NCBI RefSeq assembly: GCF_014211915.1
Contig: NZ_CP060039.1
Span: 1,550,001-1,614,000 of the forward strand
DNA: 64,000 bases
Origin: Burkholderia cenocepacia
GTDB taxonomy: Bacteria > Pseudomonadota > Gammaproteobacteria > Burkholderiales > Burkholderiaceae
Direction of reading: 5' to 3'
A program made the position numbers and the translations under genes. Positions within the stretch are counted from its first letter, which is position 1, and each line of letters begins with the position of its first letter. Shown in pieces: positions 1-8,126 of this stretch. The notes under the pieces are model-generated. The model worked only from the letters and a program-made list of their open reading frames with translations. It did no database searches and was not told where the DNA came from.

Positions 1-402
1 GGAGAACGCGAATTCGCTCATGTTGGTGCGGCCGACCAGTACCGCGCCCGCCCGCTTGAGCCGTGCGACGGCGACCGCATCGGTGCGCGCGGCCGGTGCG
101 CCGTCGAGCACGCGCGACCCCGCGCGCGTGACCTGGCCCGCGACGTCGAACAGGTCCTTGACCGACACCGGAATGCCCGCGAGCGGCGACAGCACGGTGC
201 CCGCGGCGCGCAGCCGGTCGTGTGCGTCGGCGGCCGCGCGGGCATTGTCCGCATCGACTTTGGTGAAGACGACGGCGCCCTGGCCAGACGGATCGGCGAT
301 CCGGTCGAGCGCGGTGTCGACGAGCGCGCGGCTCGTGGTCCGGCCGGCGGCGAGGTCGGCGGCGAGCTGGGCGAGCGGGGGAAACGGCGTGAAAGTGGTC
401 AT
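1..402 (-). CDS. Amidase signature family protein, N-terminal part (runs off window)
   Basis: Only the first 134 codons lie in the window; the rest continues past base 1. The protein opens MTTFTPFPPLAQLAADLAAG and contains GIPVSVKDLFDVAG, which carries the lysine of the Ser-cisSer-Lys catalytic triad of amidase-signature enzymes (GatA, indoleacetamide hydrolase and similar), followed by TDAVAVARLKRAGAVLVGRT and NMSEFAFS, the usual next conserved block. These enzymes hydrolyse C-N amide bonds; the substrate cannot be told from this fragment. The start lies 6 bases after the stop of the upstream GntR-type regulator on the same strand, so the two probably form one transcript and the regulator may respond to the amidase substrate (inference). 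The Ser residues and glycine-rich block are outside the window. Confidence 0.85.
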   Translation of the reverse strand, partial: MTTFTPFPPLAQLAADLAAGRTTSRALVDTALDRIADPSGQGAVVFTKVDADNARAAADAHDRLRAAGTVLSPLAGIPVSVKDLFDVAGQVTRAGSRVLDGAPAARTDAVAVARLKRAGAVLVGRTNMSEFAFS

Positions 403-408
403 GGCGGC

Positions 409-1089
409 TCAGGGGCGAAGATGTTGAAGAAGCGTGGAGCGGAACGAATCGATATGGCTTTCGACGGCCGCGCGCGCGCCGGCGGCGTCGCGGGCGGACA
501 GCCGGTCGAACAGCGCGCGATGCTCGTGCTGGACGTCGGCGAGATGGTGCGGTTCGGACAGCGTGACGAACCAGAAGCGCAGCGAGCGCTCGTGCAGCGC
601 CCGCAGGATGTCGGCGAGCACCGCGTTGCGCGCGGCCGCGGCGATCGTCTGATGAAACGCGCGGTCGAGTTCCATCATGCCCTCGACGTCGTGCGTGTCG
701 ACGCAGGCCTGCCCGTCGTCGAGCAGCGCGGCCAGGCGCGCGAGATCGTCGGGCGTCGCATGGCGCGCGGCGAGTTCGGCGCAGTGCGCTTCGTTGATGC
801 GCCGTACGTCGATCACCGCGACGATGTCGTCGAGCGAGAGCGGCTGCACCATCAAGCCCTTGCGCGGTATCACGGACAGCAGCCCTTCGAGCACGAGCCG
901 ATGCACGGCCTGGTGCACCGGCGTGCGGCCGATTCCGGTGCGTGCAACGAGGTCGGCTTCGTTGAGCGCGGCGCCCGGCTTCAGGCGCATCGTGATGATG
1001 TCCCGCTGGATCAGCGCGTACGCGCGGTCGGCGAGGCTGCCCGGCGATGCGGCGGGGCGGTCTCGGGTGACGTCGGTCAGGGTGCTCAT
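409..1089 (-). CDS. GntR family transcriptional regulator, FCD (FadR/VanR) subfamily
   Basis: 226 residues, normal for FadR-type GntR regulators. Residues about 18-85 form the winged helix-turn-helix: LADRAYALIQRDIITMRLKPG, then LVARTGIGRTPVHQAVHRL and the wing GLLSVIPRKGLMV. Residues about 95-220 are an all-helical FCD ligand domain with the metal/ligand positions expected of the family (MELDRAFHQTIAAAA, HEHRALFDRLSARD, VESHIDSF). It should be a dimeric cytoplasmic repressor or activator responding to a small carboxylate. It stands directly upstream of the amidase gene (6-base gap, same strand). A 12-bp perfect palindrome about 85 bases before its start codon could be its own operator. The effector is not identifiable. 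Confidence 0.9.
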   Translation of the reverse strand: MSTLTDVTRDRPAASPGSLADRAYALIQRDIITMRLKPGAALNEADLVARTGIGRTPVHQAVHRLVLEGLLSVIPRKGLMVQPLSLDDIVAVIDVRRINEAHCAELAARHATPDDLARLAALLDDGQACVDTHDVEGMMELDRAFHQTIAAAARNAVLADILRALHERSLRFWFVTLSEPHHLADVQHEHRALFDRLSARDAAGARAAVESHIDSFRSTLLQHLRP

Positions 1090-1172
1090 GGCGATTGCGG
1101 CATCGGGGTCGGAAGGGGCGCGATCATGGCGCGGATGCTCGGGAAGCGTGGGGGCGATCCCTGGATATTATT

Positions 1173-1184
1173 GTGATATATCAC
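1173..1184. promoter_or_regulatory. Candidate GntR operator palindrome
   Basis: GTGATATATCAC is a perfect 12-bp palindrome in an AT-richer patch upstream of the GntR/FCD regulator gene. Its position fits autoregulation, but it also lies about 190 bases before the divergent amidotransferase-like gene. Assignment is inference. Confidence 0.4.
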
Positions 1185-1371
1185 TGGTGTCCAGCGCGGC
1201 TGACGTCAGACGGGCAGCGCCGGTGCGTGAGGCAGCCCGCTCTTCGGCGCGGCTTCCCACCGACTTGCAACAAAATCGACAGGATGTTGCAGGTTTGCCG
1301 CGCGATCATGCACTGAAGCATAATGAATCCTCGTCTATCCCTACGCGCGAGCGACGCACCAGACCATCGTC

Positions 1372-2562
1372 ATGAGCGAAAACACGCCTTCTTCGGCCGG
1401 TCTGCCCGGCACCTCTTCCGCTTCTTCCGATTCCCCCCGTCCCGATCCGGCGAAAACACCCGATGCGCCGGCCCCGCAGGCAGCCGCGCAGAACGTCGCC
1501 GATGACGGCGCGTCGCCCGTCACGGCCGCATCCGAGCCGGGTGCGCCCGGTGCGGCAGGCGCCGTCGGTGATGGCGCTGCGACGGCCGCGCCGCTGAAGC
1601 CGGGGGCACCGCCGCCCGGCTTCGGCGCGCCGCCCGATTTCGACACGCCGCGGCCGCCGCCCGCGAGCGCACAGAATGCGCCGCCGGCCTACCTGAAGCA
1701 GAGCGACACACCGTGGTCGGTGTTCGGCCGGATCGTCGCGGCGCGAGCGCGGCGGCTGTTCGATCGCGCTGGCCAGCGCATCACCCAGCGCACGTTGCGC
1801 ATCGGCGTGTCGGCGCGGATCTTCCATCCGGAGCCGGGCGCGAAGGGGCTGCGCGGCAAGACGCTGCAGTATCTCGAGGAATCGATCGCCCACTGGGTGA
1901 TGTCGCGCGACGTGCTCGTGTTCATGATTCCGACCGTCGGCCATCAAGGCATGATCCATCCGAGCAATATCCGCCTGCGCGATTACGCGAAGCATCTCGA
2001 TGGCCTTCTGCTGCAAGGTGGCGCCGACGTATCGCCGCAGACCTACGCGGCGTCGGATGCGCGTCCCGAATGGCCGGGCGATCGCGTGCGCGACATGTAC
2101 GAGCTCGAGCTGCTGCACGAATTCGTCGAGTCCGGCAAACCCGTGCTCGGCGTGTGTCGCGGCTGCCAGCTGATCAACGTCGCGTTCGGCGGCTCGCTGT
2201 ACCAGGACATCGCCACCGACGTGCCGACCGCGAATGCGCACGTGAGCGAGCATTACGACCAGCATCGTCACGCGATCCGCTTTCCCGATTCGTCGACGCT
2301 CGCGAGCATGTTCCCGGGGCGCAGCGAGGCGATCGTCAACTCGATTCACCACCAGGCGATCCGCGATCTCGGCCGCGATCTGAACATCGAGGCCGTGTCG
2401 GCGGGCGACGGGATCATCGAAGGCATTCGCCATCGGCGTTCGCCGTTCGTCGTCGGCGTGCAGTGGCATCCGGAGTTCCACCGCGCAGGCGGCTCGGAAC
2501 TGCTCGACTGCACGCCGCTGCTCGATGCGTTCCTGCGCGCGGCGCGCGAAACGCGCCTGTAG
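1372..2562 (+). CDS. Gamma-glutamyl-gamma-aminobutyrate hydrolase (PuuD)-like class I glutamine amidotransferase
   Basis: 396 residues. The C-terminal part (about 135-390) is a peptidase C26/PuuD-like class I glutamine amidotransferase fold: LDGLLLQGGADVSPQTY, the nucleophile elbow GVCRGCQLINVAFGG (catalytic Cys), SIHHQAI, and GVQWHPEF with the catalytic His and Glu. PuuD relatives cleave gamma-glutamyl-GABA in putrescine catabolism, in the cytoplasm. No puuABC neighbours are present, so substrate is uncertain. Residues 1 to about 110 are a low-complexity Pro/Ala/Ser-rich stretch not found in E. coli PuuD (254 aa); it probably is disordered. The ATG at 1372 is chosen because coding-like codon use runs through the extension, but an internal start would give a normal-length enzyme. 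Confidence 0.85.
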   Translation: MSENTPSSAGLPGTSSASSDSPRPDPAKTPDAPAPQAAAQNVADDGASPVTAASEPGAPGAAGAVGDGAATAAPLKPGAPPPGFGAPPDFDTPRPPPASAQNAPPAYLKQSDTPWSVFGRIVAARARRLFDRAGQRITQRTLRIGVSARIFHPEPGAKGLRGKTLQYLEESIAHWVMSRDVLVFMIPTVGHQGMIHPSNIRLRDYAKHLDGLLLQGGADVSPQTYAASDARPEWPGDRVRDMYELELLHEFVESGKPVLGVCRGCQLINVAFGGSLYQDIATDVPTANAHVSEHYDQHRHAIRFPDSSTLASMFPGRSEAIVNSIHHQAIRDLGRDLNIEAVSAGDGIIEGIRHRRSPFVVGVQWHPEFHRAGGSELLDCTPLLDAFLRAARETRL

Positions 2563-2677
2563 CACGCCGAATTTTCCGTGTTGGATGAAGGCCGGCCGCG
2601 TCCCGATAAATTCGAGATGCGGCCGTTTCGTTTTGAACGATAATCGCGAGTTCCGATTCGTTCGCCGGAGTCTGACG

Positions 2678-3376
2678 TTGGCTTTCCGAAACTTTTCCCC
2701 TGCACGATGCGCAACGTGGATCGTTGCACTGGTTGCCTGCGCGCAAGCGGGCGCGGCCTGGTCCGCCGAGGCGACCGCCCCCGTCGCCGGTACGCGTCCG
2801 GCGGTCACGAGCCTGAGCGGCAGCGCGTCGCCGGCGGCATCGGCCGCGGCCGAGACGGACGCCGCTGCGCAAGGCAACGTCGCCGAGCTGACGCAGATGC
2901 TGCACGACGGCCGGATCGTCGAGATGCGGACGACGTACAACGGCAGCTACGGCGCGAGCCTGATGTTCGATCCGCGCGAGATGACGTATTACGTCGCGCT
3001 GTTCCAGGACAAGAACCTGTGGCGCGTGATCCGTTCGCAGGAAAAGAATCGCGCGGAGATGGTGTACGCGAACTTCGTCCAGCAGACCGCGCAGCTCGCC
3101 GATATCGAGATCCGCCGGACCGAGCTGCAGGCGCAGAAGGCGTTTCTCGAACGCGTGATCGCACTGCAGGCGAATCGCGCGCAGCAGTTGCAGGCCGACC
3201 TGAGCGTCGCGCGCAGCCAGCAGGCCGAAGTCGCGCAGCGGCAGCGGTCGGCGCAGGAACAGGCCCAGGCGCTGCAGGTCGAGAAGCGGGCTGCGCAGTT
3301 GCAGTTGCGCGATCTGCAGGAGCAGGTGCGGCAACTCGAGAGACAGAACGAGACGGGGCTGCCCGCGCACAAGTAA
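2678..3376 (+). CDS. DUF2968 family exported coiled-coil protein
   Basis: 232 residues from a TTG start at 2678. This start is preferred because GGAG lies 7 bases upstream and it gives a clean signal peptide (MAFRNFSPARCATWIVALVA ending near AWSA-EA). The mature protein has a low-complexity linker, then a conserved block around GRIVEMRTTYNGSYGASLMF and YYVALFQDKNLWRVI (about 75-120), followed by a long Gln/Ala/Leu/Arg-rich coiled coil to the C-terminus. This matches the DUF2968 family common in Burkholderia; its function is unknown. It is presumably periplasmic. It follows the amidotransferase-like gene on the same strand and ends at a strong terminator, so the two could be cotranscribed. Confidence 0.8.
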   Translation: MAFRNFSPARCATWIVALVACAQAGAAWSAEATAPVAGTRPAVTSLSGSASPAASAAAETDAAAQGNVAELTQMLHDGRIVEMRTTYNGSYGASLMFDPREMTYYVALFQDKNLWRVIRSQEKNRAEMVYANFVQQTAQLADIEIRRTELQAQKAFLERVIALQANRAQQLQADLSVARSQQAEVAQRQRSAQEQAQALQVEKRAAQLQLRDLQEQVRQLERQNETGLPAHK

Positions 3377-3410
3377 CGATTCGTCGAACGGACGGAGCGA
3401 GACGAACGAA

Positions 3411-3441
3411 AACCCGGCGAAGCGATCTTCGCCGGGTTTTT
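3411..3441 (+). terminator. Rho-independent terminator
   Basis: AACCCGGCGAAG-CGAT-CTTCGCCGGGTT, a 12-bp perfect stem with tetraloop followed by a T run, 35 bases after the DUF2968 gene. It also lies just beyond the 3' end of the convergent membrane protein gene. Confidence 0.93.
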
Positions 3442-3454
3442 TATTGCGCGGGCG

Positions 3455-4489
3455 TCAGTGCGCGAACGCGTCCGGCACGTCGGTCACGCGGCGGTGCGAC
3501 AGTTGCGACGTCCAGTCGAAACCAGCCGCGCTCGGGTGCGCCGGGCGGGCCGGCTGCGTGGCGCGCAGCGCGTTCGCCATGGCGATCAGCGTGGCCGGAT
3601 CGTCGAGCGAGTCGCGTGTATCGCGCGTGTCTGCCGTGCGCGGCGGTGGAGCGAGCCGATCGTGTGTGTCGGTGTTGGTCGCAGCGCGCTGGAGCGGCGC
3701 ACGCTGGGTCGGCGGATGTGCGGCGAGTCGCGGCACGACCGGTGTGTGGGACGGTGCCGGCATCGTGCGCTGGCCGGTTGCCCGACGGGGCGACGCAGGC
3801 GCGGCGTGCCGCATGGCGGACGCCGTTTGCGGATGAAGCGATGCGGGGCGAAGCGGGGCGCGGTGCGTGGCGGGCGGCGTTTTCATCGTGTTCGCGGCAG
3901 GTGCCGCAACCTTGCGCTGCGGCACGGCGTTCGTCGAGGTGGCCGGGTGAGTCGCGGCCATATGTATGGTGCCGGTCGACGTCGTGAGGTCATCGGCCAC
4001 ACCGCCGGTCGCTTGAATCGCATACGCGGGACCGAAGCCCGCGGGCGGGTCGTACGTGCCGATCAGCCAGCCGATGATGCCGAGTGCGCCGATGCTCCAG
4101 TAGAGCGCGTACATCGCGCGCCGATCACGAGGGCGGCGATGGCGCAAGCGCCGACCGCTGGCCGCAGCCGGCGGGGCAGGCAGCCCGCCCGAAGCCGGCA
4201 GCGCGGTCGCCGGCAGCGGTTGCCACCGGCATGCGGAGTGCGGCCAGTCGACGTCGATGCAGGACGTCGTCAGTGTCGCGAGGCAGTTCTTGCTGGACCG
4301 TGCACCGGGGGCACCGAGAAATCGCCATTCGCGACCGAACGGCGGGACCTGATCGAGCGGGTTGATGCGAGGGCGGGCGAGCGCGCCTTCGACCGGGACG
4401 AGGGGCGATGGGATCATGAAAGGGGTACGTCGTGCGACACGGGCGACCGTGCCGGCGCGGCGCGGAAATGTCGTCGCAAATCGTGACAT
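3455..4489 (-). CDS. Hypothetical low-complexity protein with one membrane segment
   Basis: 344 residues from the most upstream ATG; an alternative ATG at 4415-4417 (MIPSPLVPVEGALARPRINP) would remove 24 residues, and neither has a strong ribosome binding site. Near residues 126-146 is a single hydrophobic segment (YWSIGALGIIGWLIGTY) flanked on the N side by Arg-rich RRLRHRRPRDRR, suggesting a cytoplasmic N-terminus. The remainder, about 190 residues, is rich in Ala, Pro, Thr, His and Arg with no recognisable domain, closing with GFDWTSQLSHRRVTDVPDAF. No family is recognised. The complementary strand is also open for almost the same span, which is common in high-GC DNA; the minus-strand reading is preferred for its membrane segment and its position tail-to-tail with the terminator at 3411-3441. 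Confidence 0.55.
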   Translation of the reverse strand: MSRFATTFPRRAGTVARVARRTPFMIPSPLVPVEGALARPRINPLDQVPPFGREWRFLGAPGARSSKNCLATLTTSCIDVDWPHSACRWQPLPATALPASGGLPAPPAAASGRRLRHRRPRDRRAMYALYWSIGALGIIGWLIGTYDPPAGFGPAYAIQATGGVADDLTTSTGTIHMAATHPATSTNAVPQRKVAAPAANTMKTPPATHRAPLRPASLHPQTASAMRHAAPASPRRATGQRTMPAPSHTPVVPRLAAHPPTQRAPLQRAATNTDTHDRLAPPPRTADTRDTRDSLDDPATLIAMANALRATQPARPAHPSAAGFDWTSQLSHRRVTDVPDAFAH

Positions 4490-4785
4490 TGTGGTCAGCC
4501 GGCGAAGGCAGGTCGATTAGATCAATCTGATTCTTGTGCCTTTTTGGGGGCGACTTGTACGAGGCGGATGCCGCGACGGCCGTGACAGGGGGCGCCAAGG
4601 GGCACCACAAGGCAAATGTCGGCCTGGCGTGGCATGATTCGCGAATCATGCCGGCGGCGCGCCGTTACGCGCCGTGCCGCCGGCGGGCAGCGATGCCCGG
4701 GCGCGCGGACTCACCCTGCGCGTCGCGCATCGTCGGATTCATGCGGCGGCGCGGTATTCGCGCCGCCCGAGCTGAGCGAGAAAAC
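4490..4785. other. Divergent intergenic region before the MFS transporter
   Basis: 296 bases between two divergently oriented genes. Besides the 22-bp palindrome, the part around 4515-4550 is AT-richer and may hold promoters, but no well-spaced -35/-10 pair stands out. No coding potential is supported. Confidence 0.5.
4631..4652. repeat. 22-bp perfect palindrome, possible operator
   Basis: GGCATGATTCG followed directly by its exact reverse complement. It is centred 144 bases before the MFS transporter start, has no loop and no T run, and so looks like a protein-binding site rather than a terminator. Confidence 0.6.
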
Positions 4786-6081
4786 ATGTCCACAGCGTCC
4801 CCTGCCATCGCGCAGGAATCGAAAGTCCGCACCGTCTTCCGGGTCGTCAGCGGCAACTTCCTGGAAATGTACGACTTCATGGTCTACGGGTATTACGCGT
4901 CGGCCATCGCGAAAACATACTTTCCGAGCGGCAACGCGTTCGCGTCGCTGATGCTGTCGCTGTCGGTATTCGGCGCGGGTTTCCTGATGCGCCCGGTCGG
5001 TGCGATCGTGCTCGGCGCGTACATCGATCATCACGGCCGCCGCAAGGGCCTGATCCTGACGCTCGGGCTGATGGCGATCGGCACGCTCACCGTGGCCGCG
5101 ATCCCGGGCTACGCGACGATCGGCGTGCTCGCACCGGTGCTCGTGCTGCTCGGCCGGCTGTTGCAGGGCTTCTCGGCGGGCGTCGAGCTCGGCGGCGTGT
5201 CGGTCTACCTGTCGGAGATCGCGACGAAGGGCCGCAAGGGGTTCTATACGTCGTGGCAGTCGGGCAGCCAGCAGGTGGCCGTCGTGTTCGCCGCGTTCGT
5301 CGGTGTCGTGCTGAACCGCGCGCTGCCGGTCGAGGAAATGACCGCGTGGGGCTGGCGCATTCCGTTCCTGATCGGCTGCCTGATCGTGCCGTTCCTGTTC
5401 CTGATCCGCCGGTCGCTGAAGGAGACCGACGAGTTTCTTGCGAAGCGTCACCGGCCGACGATGGGCGAGATCATGCGCTCGATGCTCGACAACTGGGGTG
5501 TCGTGGTGGCCGGCATGGGGATGGTGATCATGACGACGGTGTCGTTCTACATGATTACCGCGTACACGCCGACCTTCGGCAAGGAAGTGCTGCACCTGTC
5601 GTCGCTCGACGCGCTCGTCGTGACCGTTTGCGTCGGGATCTCGAATCTCGTGTGGCTGCCGCTGTCCGGCGCGCTGTCCGACCGCATCGGTCGCCGCCCG
5701 GTGCTGATCGCCTTCACCGTGCTGACGCTGGTGTCGGCTTATCCGGCCGTGCTGTGGCTCGTCGGCGATCCGTCGTTCCTGCGGCTGCTCGCGGTCGAGC
5801 TGTGGCTGTCGTTCCTGTACGCGTCGTACAACGGCGCGATGGTCGTCGCGCTGACCGAAGTGATGCCGGCCGACGTGCGGACGGCCGGCTTCTCGCTCGC
5901 GTACAGCCTGGCCACGACGATCGGCGGTTTCACGCCAGCGATCTCGACGCTGCTGATCCACCAGACGGGCAACAAGGCGGCGCCGGGGCTGTGGCTGAGC
6001 GTGGCCGCGATCTGCGGCCTGATCGCGACGCTCGTGCTGTATCGCACGGCCGATGCGCGCAACCAGTACAAGTCAGCCTGA
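4786..6081 (+). CDS. MFS transporter, metabolite:H+ symporter family (citrate/tricarballylate type)
   Basis: 431 residues, twelve predicted membrane segments. The opening [19 protein letters not shown] is characteristic of the metabolite:H+ symporter group of the major facilitator superfamily, and closest in feel to citrate and tricarballylate transporters (TcuC/CitA type). Further family marks are [22 protein letters not shown] (loop 2-3 motif), [20 protein letters not shown] in segment 5, and [15 protein letters not shown] in the loop between segments 8 and 9. It should import a tri- or dicarboxylate with protons across the inner membrane. The ATG at 4786 is chosen because the family begins about 20 residues before FLEMYDF; the upstream in-frame extension is Arg-rich and non-family. 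No catabolic genes are adjacent, so the exact substrate is inferred. It ends at a terminator. Confidence 0.88.
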   Translation: MSTASPAIAQESKVRTVFRVVSGNFLEMYDFMVYGYYASAIAKTYFPSGNAFASLMLSLSVFGAGFLMRPVGAIVLGAYIDHHGRRKGLILTLGLMAIGTLTVAAIPGYATIGVLAPVLVLLGRLLQGFSAGVELGGVSVYLSEIATKGRKGFYTSWQSGSQQVAVVFAAFVGVVLNRALPVEEMTAWGWRIPFLIGCLIVPFLFLIRRSLKETDEFLAKRHRPTMGEIMRSMLDNWGVVVAGMGMVIMTTVSFYMITAYTPTFGKEVLHLSSLDALVVTVCVGISNLVWLPLSGALSDRIGRRPVLIAFTVLTLVSAYPAVLWLVGDPSFLRLLAVELWLSFLYASYNGAMVVALTEVMPADVRTAGFSLAYSLATTIGGFTPAISTLLIHQTGNKAAPGLWLSVAAICGLIATLVLYRTADARNQYKSA

Positions 6082-6124
6082 CGGCGGCCGCTATATCGCG
6101 CGGTGTCGGCCGCGCATCACATCG

Positions 6125-6152
6125 AAAGGGAGCGCGATGCGCTCCCTTTTTC
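6125..6152 (+). terminator. Rho-independent terminator
   Basis: AAAGGGAGCGC-GAT-GCGCTCCCTTTTT, a strong stem with T run after the MFS gene. It lies 9 bases past the stop of the convergent TPR gene and may serve both strands. Confidence 0.9.
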
Positions 6153-6160
6153 GCTTGCGG

Positions 6161-7996
6161 TCATGCGTCGCGCAGCATGTCGGCCACCGAGGCCGCCACG
6201 TCGCGCCACGTGCCCGGGGCCGGCTGGCGGGCGATTCTGGCTCGCGGATACCACGGACAGTCGTCGCCGGTGAACCAGCGCCAGTCGGCCGCGAACGGCA
6301 GCATGACCCACAGCGGCTTGCCGAGCGCGCCCGCGAGGTGCGCGACCGCCGTGTCGATCGTGACGACGCCGTCCAGGCGCTCGATCAGCGCGGCCGTATC
6401 GGCAAAGTCGTTCAGCCGGCCGTCGAGACGATGCACGCGCGGATGCGCGTCGACGCGCGCCCGTTCGTCTTCGTCGAGCGCGGGCTGCAGCACGATCCAG
6501 TCGATGTCCGGCAGCGCGAGGAGCGGCGCGAGCGCGTCGAACGGCATCGAGCGGTTTTCCTGCGCCTGCCGGCGCCCCGACCATGCCAGGCCGAACTTGC
6601 GCTTCGATTGCCCGCCGAGCGAACCGCGAAAGCGTCGCCGGGCGCCGTCGGGTGCGTCGAGGTAGCGCGAGCCGACGATGTCGTCCGGCTGCAGCCCGAG
6701 CAGGAACGGCAGGCTCATCAGCGTGCACGCGACGTCCGCGGCAGGCGGCTTCGCGGCGCCTTGCGGGACGAGCGTCACGCGCCAGCGCGACGCGGCCGGC
6801 GTCAGCAGCGCGACGAGTTCCGGCTGGACTTCGAGCACCACGCGCGCGCAGCGTGCGCGGACCAGCGGCACGAAGCGGACGAACTGCAGCGTGTCGCCGA
6901 ACCCCTGTTCCGCGCGGATCAGCAGCGTGCGCGACGCGATCGGCTCGCCGTGCCAGCGCGGCAGCGCGCCGAGCGGCGTCGCGCCGGGCGTCTCGTGGCG
7001 CGCTTCGTAGGCGGGCAGGCCGCGCGTGAAGTCGCGCAGCGTCAGCAGCGTGACCGCGCGGTGCAGCCGTGCGAGCGTGAGATCGGGCGCGACCCGCAGC
7101 GCCTGGTCGAATGCGCGCAGCGCCATCTCGTGCGCACCGAGCGCGTGATGCGCGTTGCCGAGATTCAGCCATGCGAGCCCGAACGACGGATCGAGCCCGA
7201 CGGCGCGCTCGTAGTAGGGCAGCGCGTCGCGGTGGCGCGCCTGCGCGCAGAGCGCATTCGCGAGCCCGAACAGCGCGAGCGGAAACGGCGGGTGCAGCGC
7301 GAGCGCGGCTTCGAATGCCGCGGCTGCCTCGGCATGCCGGCCGACCGCGTCGAGCGTGTTGCCGAGATTGAAATGCGCGGCGACGAACCGCGGTTGCGCG
7401 GCGGTCGCGGCCTGGAAGTGCGCGATCGCCTCGTCGGCGCGACCCATCGCGCTCAGCGCCATCGCGAGGTTGTTGTGCGCGCCCGCATGCCCGGGCCGGA
7501 GCTCGAGCGCGCGACCGAAAGCGGCGAGCGCGTCGTCGTGGCGGCCGAGCGCGTTCAGCGCGTTGCCGAGATTGTTGTGGATCGACGCGTCGTCGGGCGT
7601 GAGCCGCAGCGCACGGCCGAAGGCGTCGATCGCATCGTCGTGACGCTGCAGTGCCGCATACGCGTTGCCGAGGTTGTAGTGCGCGAGCGGAAATTCGGGC
7701 GCGAGCGTCAGCGCGTTGCGAAAGCGGTCGATCGCTTCGTCGAGTCGGCCGAGCGCTTTCAGCGCGTTGCCGAGATTGAGCTGCAGCGCGGCATCGTCCG
7801 GACGCAGCGCGACGGCGCGGCCGACGAGATCGGCCGCCTCGGCGTGCTGGCCCTGCTGGTGCCGCAGCACGCCGAACAGGTGCAGCGCGTCGGCATCGGC
7901 GGGGTTGGAGGCGAGCGCGTTGCGATAGCCGTGCTCGGCCTCGGCGAGGCGGCCGGCACGGTGCGCGGCGTACGCCTGGTCGAATGCGGAATCCAT
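6161..7996 (-). CDS. TPR repeat protein with C-terminal glycosyltransferase-like domain
   Basis: 611 residues from ATG at 7994-7996 (MDSAFDQAYAAHRAGRLAEA). Residues about 5-310 are roughly nine consecutive tetratricopeptide repeats, visible as recurrent LHNNLGNAL..LGR.DDALAAFGRAL.L.P units with 34-residue period. Residues about 340-611 carry RAEQGFGDTLQFVRFVPLV, KFGLAWSG and GVVTIDTAVAHLAGALGKPL, which resemble the nucleotide-sugar-binding half of GT-B glycosyltransferases (GT9/GT41-like proteins fused to TPRs). The protein may glycosylate proteins or act as a scaffold; it is likely cytoplasmic, as no signal peptide is seen. A more upstream start would overlap the divergent monooxygenase gene and is rejected. 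Substrate unknown. Confidence 0.85.
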   Translation of the reverse strand: MDSAFDQAYAAHRAGRLAEAEHGYRNALASNPADADALHLFGVLRHQQGQHAEAADLVGRAVALRPDDAALQLNLGNALKALGRLDEAIDRFRNALTLAPEFPLAHYNLGNAYAALQRHDDAIDAFGRALRLTPDDASIHNNLGNALNALGRHDDALAAFGRALELRPGHAGAHNNLAMALSAMGRADEAIAHFQAATAAQPRFVAAHFNLGNTLDAVGRHAEAAAAFEAALALHPPFPLALFGLANALCAQARHRDALPYYERAVGLDPSFGLAWLNLGNAHHALGAHEMALRAFDQALRVAPDLTLARLHRAVTLLTLRDFTRGLPAYEARHETPGATPLGALPRWHGEPIASRTLLIRAEQGFGDTLQFVRFVPLVRARCARVVLEVQPELVALLTPAASRWRVTLVPQGAAKPPAADVACTLMSLPFLLGLQPDDIVGSRYLDAPDGARRRFRGSLGGQSKRKFGLAWSGRRQAQENRSMPFDALAPLLALPDIDWIVLQPALDEDERARVDAHPRVHRLDGRLNDFADTAALIERLDGVVTIDTAVAHLAGALGKPLWVMLPFAADWRWFTGDDCPWYPRARIARQPAPGTWRDVAASVADMLRDA

Positions 7997-8126
7997 GACG
8001 CGAAAACTGGCGGAAAGCGCGTATTTTCCCACACCGCGCGGCGGGGCCGCGTATCGGCCGGTCGGCATATGGCCCCGTGACGCGGAGCGGCGTAGACTTG
8101 CAGAGTCGCGTGTCATCGAGGTTCTC

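Noticed and set aside
3458..4486. Long plus-strand open frame opposite the membrane protein gene
   Set aside because: Arg-rich, no domain, membrane segment or ribosome binding site; a typical shadow in high-GC DNA.
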